NCBI GenBank assembly: GCA_921293015.1
Contig: OV121084.1
Span: 20,960,960-21,024,959, forward strand
Length of the DNA stretch: 64,000 bases
Origin: Phorcus lineatus
Lineage: Eukaryota; Mollusca; Gastropoda; Trochida; Trochidae
Reading direction: 5' to 3'
Shown: piece after piece, positions 1 to 12,463 of the stretch
Layout: each line of letters starts with the position of its first letter
How positions within the stretch are numbered: the stretch's first letter is position 1
Notes under the pieces: model-generated
What the model saw: only the letters and a program-made list of their open reading frames with translations
What the model was told of the DNA's origin: nothing
The model's database searches: none
Program-made: the position numbers and the translations under genes

Positions 1-2518
1 TTTATGGGTGTTGTACAAGTTTGGACAGGTATATATATATATATCCCTCTTAAATTCATAATCTTTAATTAAGATATCTTAAACTTAAGAGTGTTTAAAA
101 AATCGCCAAAACCAAAGCCAGAAATTACTACCTACAAGGTAACAAAAATCTTAGCGCTAAGAGAGCCTAAAAACTCTGAATCCTTGTGACTATAAGCCAG
201 TGCCAGAATATGGTCTTGTCATCATAATCATTTATCTTCATCAGCTTTATCTATCAATCATTTAGACAGAAAAAAACCGAACAGGTGGTCATGATAAACA
301 TCACTCAATGCCATATAGTGACTTTCTATTAAAATGAATCAATTGCCATTATTAAACCTATAAGAATCATTTAGTAGGCATTAATTCTCAGTTTTCTTAT
401 CATATAACAAATAGCCGAAGATAAAATTTTGCAATTGATTATTGCATAGGGGAGTGGCAACCGATCAAGCATCGATTACAATCAATCATCAGAACACCAC
501 AGTCTGAATAATATCGACCATGTTCCGAGGAATAATTATTTTTAAATAGTGACTATCAGGATTCCAACACATTCTATCAAGCGTTTTCTTTCTTCACAAC
601 AGTCTGAAAGTAGCCTCCTTGCGCACATGTTCTGACACCAGTTTAGCACTGGGAAAAACCTAGTCATTAGCGCACCAAGCCACCAACCACATCATTGCGT
701 TTAAAGAAGGGTGGCCGAGATTAAATTCAATTAATGGTTAACAGGAGTTTCTTGCAACAAACTACTAACAACAAAGTGTTTCGCCTTTGTTATTGGCAAG
801 TTGCATTTACGTCAGAACTGACAACAGGTCTGAAATGTTTTCGCTTTCAAACACTTAATGTAATATTTGTCTATTATTCATGAATAAGAAGTAAATTAAC
901 TTAAAAGCATACGTGTAAAAATGAAGGATTGGTATTTCAAACAGTTCATGAATTGTACCCAAGTTGGCAAAAGACTAGTGCCTGACTAATGAGTTTTGTA
1001 AATGTTAATTTTGGACATATAGCTGATTATATTGATGGGGTTTCAGTGATTTGTAGTTTACTTAGTTCCTTAAATTTATGCTCTGCCATTGCTTCTGCCT
1101 ACCACTCGAAATTAGGCCTATACATTTAGGTCAGTAAAACATTCATCACGAGAATTTTATGGTGAGGGATTCTAAAGGTGCTCCAAAATTCAATAACCTA
1201 CATATAATACGCGCTTTAGTATTTCAAATCAAACACACCCACTCTCAAAATACTCATCAACTTCAATACAACTTCCGTGCCTGTGACGTTCTTTTAACTC
1301 AGGTCTAGAATACGATATATAGGCCTGGTGCAGGAATATACAACTTAAGTACTAACTTTTTATATGACAGCCATAATATATAAAAAATATCAATCAATTG
1401 CGTTATAAGATTTCTCATATAAGCTGTTTTAGAAAACAATAGTAAATGCAAAGAAAGTGGACTAACTTTTCGTGTACATACGTCATACGAAACTACTCTC
1501 TCGTTATCCGTTCTATTTATAACTCAACCAGTCTCACAAACTCACGATGAATAAACCCGACTTGTCTGTAACCATGACTTGTCAAACCTTTCTAATCATA
1601 ATAAACACGTGTTATACAACACACATTTTGTTTTGTTATGTATTCGTGAAAAATGGAAAATACAAACGAGATCCATCGTTCTTAGTATGAATCTATTTAT
1701 AAGCGATCAAGGTGTCATTTGGTTTGCTAATATTTTCAGGCCTCATTCGTGTTCGTCACTAAATGTTAAACTCTATCTAAAATAAATACAATTTGTTACC
1801 AAGTTCACACTCACTTTATAACTTCATGCAAAACAGTCTCCCTGCTAACATTTTGTCATTCGACAGCAATCAGGACAACTCTCCTTAATCCCACATGTTG
1901 AGCAAAATGATAATGTATGACGTCACATTGCATGGCGGGCAATGACGAAGCGGTGCAGCCGACTTTTGGTACCTGTAAATAATGCTCAAGCTTGAACTAA
2001 ATAGATTAAGACCAGATTGGCATAATTCTCCAAAGAAGACAATCTTTCTTGCAATTGGTGAGCCTGTTTTGACATATTTAATGCATAAAACAACAAATCA
2101 AAAATGAATATTAAATATTAATGTTTATGTTGTCTGAACTCAACTGAACCATATTTCCACACCCGAAGCCGCAAGCAGCGTCATATGAAGATACATACCA
2201 TACAGAAAAGCAAAGTATACCAACTATTTGATTTGATATACCAAAATTCGAAGGACGTCTATACAAATGAATTGATGATATACAAATGATATGCCAATAT
2301 ATAAACAAACATGTGCATGATGTCTACAGGAAATTCCCGGCTTTAAACGCACTAGTGCACACCACTTTCGTAAACACGACGACTGCACAGATACAGCATA
2401 TCTCTCGATTTTACTAATGAAACGCACTAGGGCAATCCATCTTGTAAGTTATTAAGCAAATGTGTACGTTTTCAGTTAATAAAACTGATTTTAAAAGGCC
2501 GTATGTAGGCCCTATTTA
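1..2518. other. Noncoding, AT-rich stretch
   Basis: I see no conserved protein, RNA gene or clear repeat structure here. A short (TA)n run lies near 31-45. The few open frames are under 70 codons, overlap in opposite strands and have no recognisable motif. Confidence 0.6.
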
Positions 2519-4034
2519 ATGCAACGTTGCATTAAATCCGCATGAACCACGATATCGGAAATATTAAAATTTAGCTTACAACCAGAAAAAGCGGAAATAG
2601 CAAACACTTAGGTCAATCTAATACCAATGCTAATACTATATTATTAAATCGGTGTATTTAAAAATTTGCTTTAATAAGCTATATTTCATCCTTTGTTCAG
2701 AGTTTAGGTAAATTCAATAGTTGCACGCATTACTAGTTAAGCGTTTTCATCTGTCCATAATTTATCCGTTTTGTCCACAGCTGATCATAGATTTTATATA
2801 TGTCCAAGCCGACAGCGGCTGTCTTGACATTTTCATTTTTAATTGTAAAATATGATAAGTATTTAATTGCATCGATAGAAATCTAAAGTGAATGCGTATG
2901 TCCTAATATACCTGAAAATTGCTTATTTGAACCGAAAAAACGTGCAATCACGCCTTTAAAGCAGGAAAACAACTGTTCTAGTGATGGTAAATTTTCCTAT
3001 CTTTATTTGCCAGGGCTGAAATTCGAAGAACGCAAAATATTTTGATGATAAGGTAAATATACGTATTTAAGATATATAATCATAAATATAAAAATGAGAA
3101 TACATCAGCAAAGATCAAGTTTTCTGAATATGTTTATCACAATGAATATTTCAATTGTGATGGTGAAATTGTTTATTAACAAAAATTACGAACATCATCT
3201 AATATGATGTAAAAGTAAAAGTAACAATAATCTTTTCTCGGAATCAAATGGATTATCCGAACATTTAAAACGTTTAAAACGTAAAACCTGTCCACACAAT
3301 TTGAAAAGGACATGACTCAACCCGCCAAGAATCAAATCCAAATTTTGGCCCATGGTCTAATGAAATAGAATGCATATTAAAGCCCAATGGCTAAAGTTCG
3401 CGTGGGGCCTAAATATAATTCCTAGCGGCATATTCGAAAAACACTTGTGATATATATCAACCTGTTGAGCTAACATCTTTAGCAATGAAGTCTCTGGAAC
3501 ACATTGTGCCTTCAGATCAAGGCGAGGAGTTGTTGATGCCACATTGTCCCTCCTAAATAATCTCCATACTCATTAGAGACACCAAAGTCCTGCATCAGAA
3601 TCCTTTTTGTTGACTTTTCATCTGCCTTCAACACCATTCAGCATCATATCATGATACAGAAACTGGTACACATGGGCGTCAATTCCAATCTCATTAGATG
3701 GATTGAGAATGTTCTTATGGAGAGGAAGCAGTTTGTGAAAGTTGACGGAGTCGTTTCAAGTACACGATGCATTTACAACGGATCCATGCCGTAAAATAAA
3801 AGGCCTTTATGCGTATTACTGCCAAATTTCTTTCTATTCTGTCTACGGACAAAAAACCCAATGTCTTGCCACGACAAACTGTCCGTCAAAATATTTGAAT
3901 CTTACAAACTTTTAGGTATCTTTGATAAATAAAGAAAAATCTAAACACACCGACATTAAGAATATGTATCAAACTATCTTCATGCCATATTAGAAGTCTC
4001 AAATGTGTGCCGTTTTCGAGCTGTCATATTTGAA
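2519..4034 (+). repeat. Left arm of a large inverted repeat
   Basis: This segment is repeated in reverse complement at 10279-11883, with about 6.2 kb between the arms. The outer boundary is clear: here 'gcattaaatcc' follows the 16-bp palindrome 'aatgcaacgttgcatt', and the right arm ends with the matching 'ggatttaatgcaatgttg'. The inner boundary is the block around 'ctgtcatatttga' at about 4018-4034. This arm lacks roughly 130 bp that the right arm has opposite about 3780. It contains a broken CR1-like RT fragment at 3500-3780. A diverged partial third copy lies at 20880-21295, so the arms belong to a dispersed family. Confidence 0.85.
3500..3780 (+). pseudogene. CR1-like LINE reverse transcriptase fragment
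   Basis: Conceptual translation gives the RT block preceding and including the first catalytic aspartate: 'GVVDATLSLLNNLHTH', a stop and frameshift, then 'LFVDFSSAFNTIQ', followed by a stretch ending 'NLIRWIENVLMERKQ' at about 3606-3760. 'DFSSAFNTIQ' is typical of CR1-type non-LTR retrotransposons. The remaining RT motifs are missing or scrambled. A 61-codon open frame on the opposite strand here is only the antisense shadow. The same fragment occurs on the minus strand in the other repeat arm. Confidence 0.75.
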
Positions 4035-4464
4035 ACAACAACAACATCAAACTCTCAGTGAACGATTTCATAACATCATGGTGAACTATTTAATGTCAAA
4101 GTGGTAATTGTGTAGTGTACGCTTTAATGTCACCATTCAATGCGTTTTCTAGTCAGAAGGGGCGTTCTACCCTGCATGATTGATGTATTTACATCTTGTA
4201 TGTGGTAATCATGTAAATCCTGATCACCTTGATTCTATTTACTCATATTTGTTTACCGCATAGTGATTATAATTCTTACCTATGGGCCTTCCATATCCAA
4301 AAGTTTTAACTTGAATAAAAAAAAGTGCCATTCCTTCGAATTCAAAACTATTGTTTTATCATACTATCATATCATAGTAGTTATGTTAGTCGTAATCTCT
4401 TTGCAGATGGAGATGCTAGAGGTGAGTGGAATTACTTTGGACGGGTCATTACATGAGACAAGTG

Positions 4465-4640
4465 CTCATTCCCCTGTAAAGAATCTACTCCTGTTAAAAG
4501 CTGCTCCCTGAAAAAAAACTTCCTTTGTAGTACTTTCGACCAGCCATATACGTCTCAGAATGGTTTAAGCAGCCATACGCGACTTGTACATGAGAAACAT
4601 GCAACTTATCGCACGTTACATTGGCGACATGAACACTCAT
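4465..4640 (+). pseudogene. Degenerate C2H2 zinc-finger remnant
   Basis: One frame reads through 'DKCSFPCKESTPVKSCSLKK' and then about 4520-4603 encodes 'FLCSTFDQPYTSQNGLSSH' followed by 'TRLVHEKH'. The spacing fits C-x2-[C]-x12-H-x4-H, with the second Cys replaced by Phe. The first half is also a decayed finger lacking its histidines. A stop follows soon after. It could be a relic of a host zinc-finger gene or a processed copy. I see no surrounding gene, and a zinc-knuckle coincidence cannot be excluded, though the finger spacing is good. Confidence 0.45.
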
Positions 4641-5459
4641 TCTAAATTGAAGTCATATAAAGGATGAGAATGTAAAACCAAGTTTTGTTATTACGCGGCA
4701 CTTAAAACACGCAGGTTTGGTTTCCTCACCATACTCCTTTATGATTATACAACTGAGATTCTACAATAATTCCTGGTTTTATCTCATTTGCAAGGATGTT
4801 TTCGCTTGTACTGTCTAGAGTTTTAAAGGAACACGGAGTATGTTGTTTGCGTCAAATATAAATGAAATAAATAATCGTAAATTAATGTCTGTCTCTGAAA
4901 ATCCCCATTGCTGATCAGTTCTGTAGGGAGACAATAAACAGGTTCAAGTTGTCGTTTATGATCGAAAACCGGACAATGACGCGCTAATGACTCAAACCTA
5001 ATTCTGGACATTTATTTACATCAGATAGAAGTAACACTTTTTGTTGATAGTACATCATTCATTTTTTATTGTTCTTTATTCCTGTTCATTAGATGAAAAA
5101 AATGGGCTTATGATAGGTTTTATGGCGTTTTATCTATTGCCATTGAAAACGATAAAATATCCTAAATTTTGGCATTTAGAGGGAAACAAATGCAAGTTAA
5201 GGGATATATTTGATTGAACTCAAGACAAATTGTATTTTGGATCATATTTCAGCCAAATGAAAATTTATGAAACTCTGTGTCACTTGAATATCTGGAACCA
5301 CAAAAGTTTTGTTTGAGTCAAGTCGGTCGAGAGAAAGTTCCCCCTCTAAAACTAAATTTACCAATAGTTACTCCATCCTTTAATCAAAGGAATTTGGCAT
5401 GGGAAATTCTAAATGGAGTTAACCAAAACATTTTCACAGTGTCACTGTAACGCATTTGA

Positions 5460-5514
5460 GTGAGTGAGTTATTGTTTAACGCCGCTTGGGCAATATTTCA
5501 GCCATTAGCGGCGT
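5460..5514 (+). mobile_element. Short SINE-like retroposon with 14-bp target duplication
   Basis: The 55-bp insert begins 'gtgagtgagttattgttta' and contains 'aacgccgcttgggcaatat'. It is flanked by perfect 14-bp direct repeats 'tgtaacgcatttga' at 5446-5459 and 5515-5528. The head resembles a widespread molluscan retroposon whose longer relative is seen at 25988-26145. The insert is probably a severely truncated copy. Confidence 0.75.
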
Positions 5515-5528
5515 TGTAACGCATTTGA

Positions 5529-8500
5529 CACGCGGGTCCTGCTGCTGTAGAACGCCACAACATCATTGAAAAGAAGAAAAGCTATACTCTCAAGCGGAAA
5601 CCGTTTTTTAATATTAGGATGTTTACTTGACGAAAAGATCAGACATGGCATGTTTCTGTAACTCTGACAGAACTGATGGAAGCATGTCACTTAGCATTAT
5701 AAGTTCATTTTTGTTGCCTTAATTGTTGTCATCCATCAATTCATTATTCATAATTTCCCTGATGGTCATCATGATGCTTTATCCTTTGTTACCAAAAACT
5801 GTTACTCTGGTTCCACGGAGACAACAATATCTTTATCAGTATCTTTTGGGACATATTTAAAATCTTTTTCTACATACGTATGTTTGCCTGTTTTGTCACA
5901 TAAACGATTTTTAATGATAATCGTCATATCTCTATGATTATCAATGTACTGATATATCACCCCTCAAAAGTTTTCCAAATGTTCCTAACAATAGTAACAC
6001 TGATATGGTGTCGTTTCTATCGTTTAAAGAGCGCGTCTGAAGTATAAAAACCTGAAATTAGCTAGAATGCTACAAAATAAAATAAGATGACGAGTTAAGG
6101 TTGACAACAAATCGTTCACTACCAGAAAATGAAATCGTTCACCAAGTTAATAGCACACCCCCTGAATAGAGTTGTACCACTGTTACAGACAATTCTATTC
6201 AGGGGATGTTCTGAAAAGTATGGGGTTTTTTTTATTTAAAATTTTATTTTTTAGAAATAAATTTTCTTAATGATCCAAGGGCCTGTGGTTAAACGTGCCT
6301 TTGTTATGAAATCGTTCGCTAAGAGTTCGATGGTGTTGTTGTGCATACCCAAGAATTAGGGACATTCGCAGGGGAGGTAATTTCAAAGTACTTGAAGAGT
6401 AAAAGCATTTAAAATCTCTTGGTATCACACACTTCAAGGGAACATAACTCTGCTTGGTATCTCGCGCCGCCTTAAGATTTTAATTACCAAGACGTTTCAC
6501 ACACACTGCATAAAAAACAATTAATGATCGCGATTGTTAACGTTTGTAAATTTAAAAACATAAATCTTTGATTATAATCTCTTTTAAGTATTGAGTTTTA
6601 AATGTATTGATTCTATTTGATTAAGAAAATACATTTATATAGTAGGTCTGTGACATTTATTCCTCACATTCTAGTTGTTATGTAGTATAGTTTATCTGCA
6701 ACAACTAAAATCTCATATTAATCTATTGATTTTAACCCTTTGAATTTATTTTTTAAGATATATAACCAATTTGATCGTGTACAAATTTTTGGTTTCTATC
6801 AATTAAGATAATATCTATCTATAATAGGGATTTACAGTGGCCTGTATATTCGATTTACCTTGTTATATTTCGAATTCCTATATATGCATTTTATATGACA
6901 TCGGAATAACTGTAATATATGTCTTTTGAATTTGCTTGAAACGTCAACTTTGGTAAATGCGACTGTCGCATTTATTGCTTTTTATTTGAAGATAATGTTT
7001 GCTAGAAACAGCAGCTTTGATGTTTAATGTAATGCCTCGATATAAAGTCAGGGTTATGTTTAACAATCAGTTACCAGCTCAAGGGAGCGTTGTTTCCTAA
7101 ATAATAAGAAGAAACAAGGACATTAAAGAGCATTTTTCAGTATTTATTTGTCAAAAATCGAAAAAACAACAACTTACAGATAACAATGATTAATGATTTA
7201 AATATACGAAGATAAATATACTTTGGAGAAATGAGATTTCTAGAGACTAATATTATCTGCATTGTGACAACATCATTCAGTAAGAACATTTCTACTTAGA
7301 GTCGTCAGATAAACGCTTTAAATAACAGGAAAATTTATTGCCCCTCATGTTCGATACTGACCCTCCCCAACCGTGGACCAGGCGGAGAGCATCTGTCAGG
7401 TCTCACCCTTGCCTCATTGACTGTTTTCAGTTTCCTAATTATGTGGAAATCCCTTTATCACAGTAATTAAGGTCTTCTATTTGCTGTATTAAAGAAAGTC
7501 TATATTTGACCTACATTTGGTATTTTTCACAAAATAACTGAGAATCGCTCGACTCCCTGATAAATGTTTATTAAATCAATTGCAAGAAAGAAATCTCAAG
7601 GATCATGAATTGGTATAGTTCTAATCTTTTCTTTGTCCTTTAGCAAATCAGAAAACAAAATTTTTAAAGGCAAAGCCAAACTCATTTGGTAATGTCTATA
7701 CATATTAAAAAGAGAAGCTTTCGTCATTTCAAATTTTGGTATCAATGGATTAAATCAGAAATTGAACTTTAAATTCCATTTAGTTAGGAGCCAACCGGGA
7801 TAATATAAGACTTAAATCTTAAATCTAGACTTGCCTTTCAAAAGAATAAGTACCCAACAATACTTTATTTCATTTCAGACTGAGGCAACTAATCTTGCAA
7901 ACATTTTCTGGACTTAAGACGATTACTTTCATTGTTTTCCATTTAAGTATGGATGACAGACTGTAGAAGGGCGAGAAGTGCTGGTAGTCCTGTCCATGAC
8001 TGTAGAATATTGGAGCCTATATTACAGTCTAGGTCTTCATTTACCAAGTAATCCAAGTATAGTGTTAAATGTTTAAAGCGGTGCACCATCAATTCTAAAC
8101 AAATATTAAATACATGAAAATTTTGCCTAGACAGATTTGCGGTGACTGATTGGATATGAGGGACCGAAACTTGTGATATTTAGGTTGAGGTCAAATGAGT
8201 ATCATCTTATATTATGTCAATTGAACTAGGGCATAACTGAAAAATTTCTTTCCTTGTGATGTTCATATTTAATTCACTGTTAAAATTTGATTCCATTCAG
8301 GATTGATGGTAGAAACTATAGTCTACAATATTTACTCATCCGAAGAAGTTTGTTATAAAATCTAAAGTTTGTTCATTTGCAATATAAATCCGACTCGGAT
8401 TAGTATGTTTTAAAAAGAGCTCATGTCGTGTATCAATCTCCTCTTAGCGTCCTTTGCGTAGGCACGGTAAAATAAACTCTGGAAAAGTTAAGTGAACTCG

Positions 8501-8733
8501 ACAAATTACAATTCGAGTTTTGCATCAGTTAAAACGAGATAATATTTTGATATGTAAAAAATCTGTAATTAAATCAAGATTGTGGATTACGTAGATATAG
8601 AGGGTTTTTTAAGTATTAAGTATTAGCAACACCGAGCATGACTTAAACATTGGTTTTTACTTTTTACAATACAAAGGGTTCATCAACCTATATTGAATTG
8701 TTTCAGTGGCATTCTAGAAGTTGATAGTATGAG
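5529..8733. other. Noncoding, AT-rich stretch
   Basis: No protein or RNA gene is recognisable. The only structures I see are the hairpin at 6158-6206 and simple A/T runs near 6225-6260. Confidence 0.55.
6158..6206. repeat. Hairpin, about 17-bp arms
   Basis: The arms 'ccctgaatagagttgt' and 'acaattctattcaggg' are inverted complements with one mismatch, separated by about 13 bases. It may be a remnant of a small inverted-repeat element; no target duplication is evident. Confidence 0.7.
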
Positions 8734-8860
8734 GACGACAATGAAATATGGATATACAACTTCTTTATTTCACAGTGGCGAAATAGTATAAGGAGCTATA
8801 CCGAAACGTCGCCACTGTGAAATAATTAAAGAACTTGTATATCCATATGTCATTGTCGTC
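8734..8860. repeat. Foldback (MITE-like) repeat
   Basis: Long inverted arms of about 48-52 bp run from 'gacgacaatg' at the left edge to 'cattgtcgtc' at the right edge. Each includes the block 'ggatatacaa' and 'cacagtggcga', with a loop of about 28 bases. A similar 15-bp direct repeat ('catcaacctatattg' and 'cattaacctacattg') sits outside each edge and may be an old target duplication. Confidence 0.75.
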
Positions 8861-10278
8861 ATTAACCTACATTGTAAAAAGATGACTGCGAATCCTATCT
8901 ATCTCAGTAAACTTTATGCGATAGTTAGTACCGAGCAAGTACATGTGGTCGTAATCATTATGTAAGCATTTTAAAAACCGACACCCACAGTTGCCCCCTA
9001 CTGTCAATTGCTTTGAATAGTGTGCTCCACTGAACAGTAGGGTCTCAAATTACAAGATATCATCAGTTTGAGAATGTATCAAATGATATAACCGGATGTG
9101 ACGTAATAAGATTCGCCAACTAATGTTATCGTGAAGGCTCGATTGTAGCAAATATACGAAAGTGCACCCAATAAATATTTCTTAAATTTCCAGAGCACTT
9201 AATGTTTATCTTCTGAATATGAACATTTAACATCCGCTTAGTAATATTTGATGTTTGCACGTGCTCATTGATTTTGAGAACTTCTTAGTATGCTGCTGAT
9301 ATATGTGGTGGTCAACGTTTTGATTGTAAAGCTTGGTGTAAAATATAACCCTTTTGTTCATTATTGTTCATATCATTAATTAAGTACGTTTCTAACACGC
9401 ATATTAACCATGATTAAACACATTCCTCCACATTATCTTCCTTTTGGTGTATCATAAAAAAACGTGAGACAAAAGATGAATTCGAGATAAAACCAAAATT
9501 TGGTCAACAACAAATGAAACATTCTTGTAGATAATATGACATTTGTTCTGAGAACAATTGACGCCCTAACAAGTAATTTTTTTGTAAAATTATAGTGAAA
9601 ATAGTTCATTAGTAACTATCGTTTTTTCATTTTACAAATATATTGCAAAATGTTAATTTATGTTCAATAAGTATTATATTTTCCAAAAAATATGAATTGC
9701 TAAACGTAAGACCAAGCATAATCAACCAAAAGCTCTAAACCTTAAGCTGACCAGCAAACCCGCTTGAAGTCCCAGCTAAGTAAAGGGGAGCAACTCGCCT
9801 TGTTTCTAAGAATTTTAGTTAATTTTTCTGTACCAATTTTTGACTGGAAAGCGCACCATGGTGCATCTTTTGAAATGCAATGTTTTTAGATTTTACTGTC
9901 CATAAATATATGTAGATTAGAAATCAATGCTGGCACGCATGCACAACGCTTTAGTTTTGTCACAAATCAAGTTTAAAAATGGTGAAAAGCGCATATTTCT
10001 CTGAAATAGCATGGCGTTGCACAGAGCTGACATAGGTGTTTTGTATTTCAAATGGCACCATGGGTATTTGCAGTAAAAATATGGAAAAAATATCTTCTTA
10101 TTGGTAATTGAATGCTCTTTCACAATTGAAGCTGGCACGGTTTATCATATGAATGGTAAAGCAGTTACATGGCTCTAAAAAAACTGGTCCTACAGAAAGC
10201 ATCACCATTTCACGGTTCACTGGTTCGAGCGCTTCACTCACTGCGTCGGCTCTGAATGTCCCTGATTCTTGGACATGC
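8861..10278. other. Noncoding stretch
   Basis: Nothing recognisable apart from the possible flanking direct repeat just after the foldback element. Small minus-strand frames at the right edge run into the inverted repeat arm and show no motif. Confidence 0.5.
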
Positions 10279-11883
10279 TTCAAATATGACAGCTCGAAAA
10301 CGGCACACATTTGAGACTTCTAATTTGGCATGAAGATAGTTTGATACATATTCTTAATGTTGGTGTGTTTAGATTTTTCTTTATTTATCAAAGATACCTA
10401 AAAGTTTGTAAAATTCAAATATTTTGACGGACAGTTTGTCGTGGCAAGGCATTGTTTTTCAGGCCTATAGGCTAATCTGTAGACGGAAAACAAAGAGATT
10501 TGGCGATAACACGCACACAGGCCTTTTATTTCACAGCATGAATTTTGGTGGAAGTGTGGCTTATAAATATATACATATTGACAATTTTCCTACACTTAAA
10601 ACACAAAAAGATCTGACCTCTCGTTCATCAAAAAATTCACTTTCAGTTGTTAAATATTGCCTGCCGTTCACCACTCCGGTGTTAATCGTGTACTTGAAAC
10701 GACCCCGTCAACTATCACAAACTGCTTCCTCTCCATAAGAACAATCTCAATCCAATGAATGAGATTGGAATTGACGCCCATGTGTACCAGTTTCTGTATC
10801 ATGATATGAGGCTGAATGGTGTTGAAGGCAGATGAAAAGTCAACAAAAAGGATTCTGATGCAGGACTTTGGTATCTCTAATGAGTATGGAGATTATTTAG
10901 GAGGGACAATGTGGCATCAACAACTCCTCGCCTTGATCTGAAGGCACAATGTGTTCCAGAGACTTCATTGCTAAAGATGTTAGCTCAACAGGTTGATATA
11001 TATCACAAGTGTTTTTCGAATATGCCGCTAGGAATTATATTTAGGCCCCACGCGAACTTTAGCCATTGGGCTTTAATATGCATTCTATTTCTTTAGACCA
11101 TGGGCCAAAATTTGGATTTGATTCTTGGCGGGTTGAGTCATGTCCTTTTCAAATTGTGTGGACAGGTTTTACATTTTAAACGTTTTAAATGTTCGGATTA
11201 TCCATTTGATTCCGAGAAGAGATTATTGTTGCATCTTACTGTGAAAAGTGACAGTACAGACCTTCATATTAGATGATGTTCGTAATTTTTGTTAATAAAC
11301 CATTTCACCATCACAATTGAAATATTCATTGTGATAAACATATTCAGAAATCTTAAATACGTATATTTACCTTATTATCAAAATATTTTGCGTTCCTCGA
11401 ATTTCAGCCCTGGCAAATAAAGATAGGAAAATTTACCATCACTAGAACAGTGGTTTTCCTGCTTTAAAGGCGCGATTGCACGTTTTTTCGGTTCAAATAA
11501 GCAATTTTAAGGTATATTAGGACATACTTATCATATTTTACAATTCACCTGCAATCAAAAATGAAAATGTTAAGACAGCCGCTGTCGGCTTGGACATATA
11601 TAAAATCTATGATCAGCTGTGGACAAAACGGATAAATTATGGACAGATGAAAACAGCTGAACTAGTAATGTGTGCAACTATTGAATTTACCTAAACTATT
11701 AACTCTGAACAAAGGATGAAATATAGCTTATTAAAGCAAATTTTTAGATACACCGATTTAATAATATAGTATTAGCATTGGTATTAGATTGACCTAAGTG
11801 TTTGCTATTTGCTATAAATATTCTGGTTGTAAGCAAAATTTTAATATTTCTGATATCGTGGTTAGTTTGGATTTAATGCAATG
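10279..11883 (-). repeat. Right arm of a large inverted repeat
   Basis: Reverse complement of 2519-4034, nearly full length, and longer by roughly 130 bp in the RT-related part (about 10545-10690). It abuts a Tx1-like LINE fragment at its outer end, so the copy probably landed next to or in that LINE. Its open frames on the plus strand (10424-10738 and 10911-11096) are antisense to the RT remnant and are not genes. Confidence 0.85.
10425..10960 (-). pseudogene. CR1-like LINE reverse transcriptase fragment
   Basis: Read on the minus strand this carries the same 'DFSSAFNTIQ'-type block as the left arm (about 10745-10860), preceded by 'GVVDATLSLLN'. It continues for a few hundred further bases toward lower coordinates, where frames are broken. 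No complete catalytic core remains. Confidence 0.65.
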
Positions 11884-12157
11884 TTGTAACGTTCAATCGC
11901 GAACGTATTTTCCGGGACAGGACACGCCTTCTCGATAATTTGACTGACGATTTTGCCAAATCTTTCCACACTTTCCTTGAATGGATACAATCACATAAGA
12001 AATGGAGTACACTCTCAGGCACCTGTTTACAGAAAGAACACAAAGGAGAATCAATGTATCCAATCTTATACAGATACTTATTTGTTGTCAAACTATTCTG
12101 ATTTATCTTGTACTGAAACCATTTTAAGTTAACGCTTTGAGTACATCCACAAGACAT
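11873..12157 (-). pseudogene. Tx1/L1-like LINE C-terminal zinc-binding (zf-RVT) segment
   Basis: The minus-strand frame reads 'VNLKWFQYKINQNSLTTNKY' followed by 'LYKIGYIDSPLCSFC' and a 'HFLCDC' block. This is the W-x-QYKI...C-x2-C...H-x4-C arrangement of the C-terminal zinc-binding region after the RT of L1/Tx1-type LINEs. The two Cys pairs and the His are visible. The frame is detached from its RT, which appears in pieces at 12732-13012 on the same strand. Confidence 0.8.
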
Positions 12158-12463
12158 CAGATTGATGTTTTCCCATTCATTCTGTTGGAGATATCTTTTA
12201 AATATTTCTTCCCATATCAGTTATTTATGAATATTACCGCACCTGTGTTTATGTCATAAATGAAACGAATATATGCATAATTTAAAGTTGGTTTTAAGAT
12301 ATGAGGAAGCACTTACTTCGATGCAATGTTTTCCCAGACTGGATCCTTCGCCTTCTTGGTAATTCTGGGTCCAAACGCCGCGGACAGAATGCTGCTATGT
12401 TGAACCTCTTCATCAGTGAGGATTGATATTTCCTCGGGAGAAAAATTACTTTTCCTGGCATGA

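Noticed and set aside
3357-3542. Identical 61-codon frames here (minus) and at 10911-11096 (plus)
   Set aside because: They are antisense to the CR1-like RT relic within the inverted repeat; duplication explains the identity.
4411-4425. Possible 15-base micro-exon ('ttgcag' before and 'gtgagt' after)
   Set aside because: Splice-like dinucleotides alone are common and no flanking exon in a compatible frame was found.
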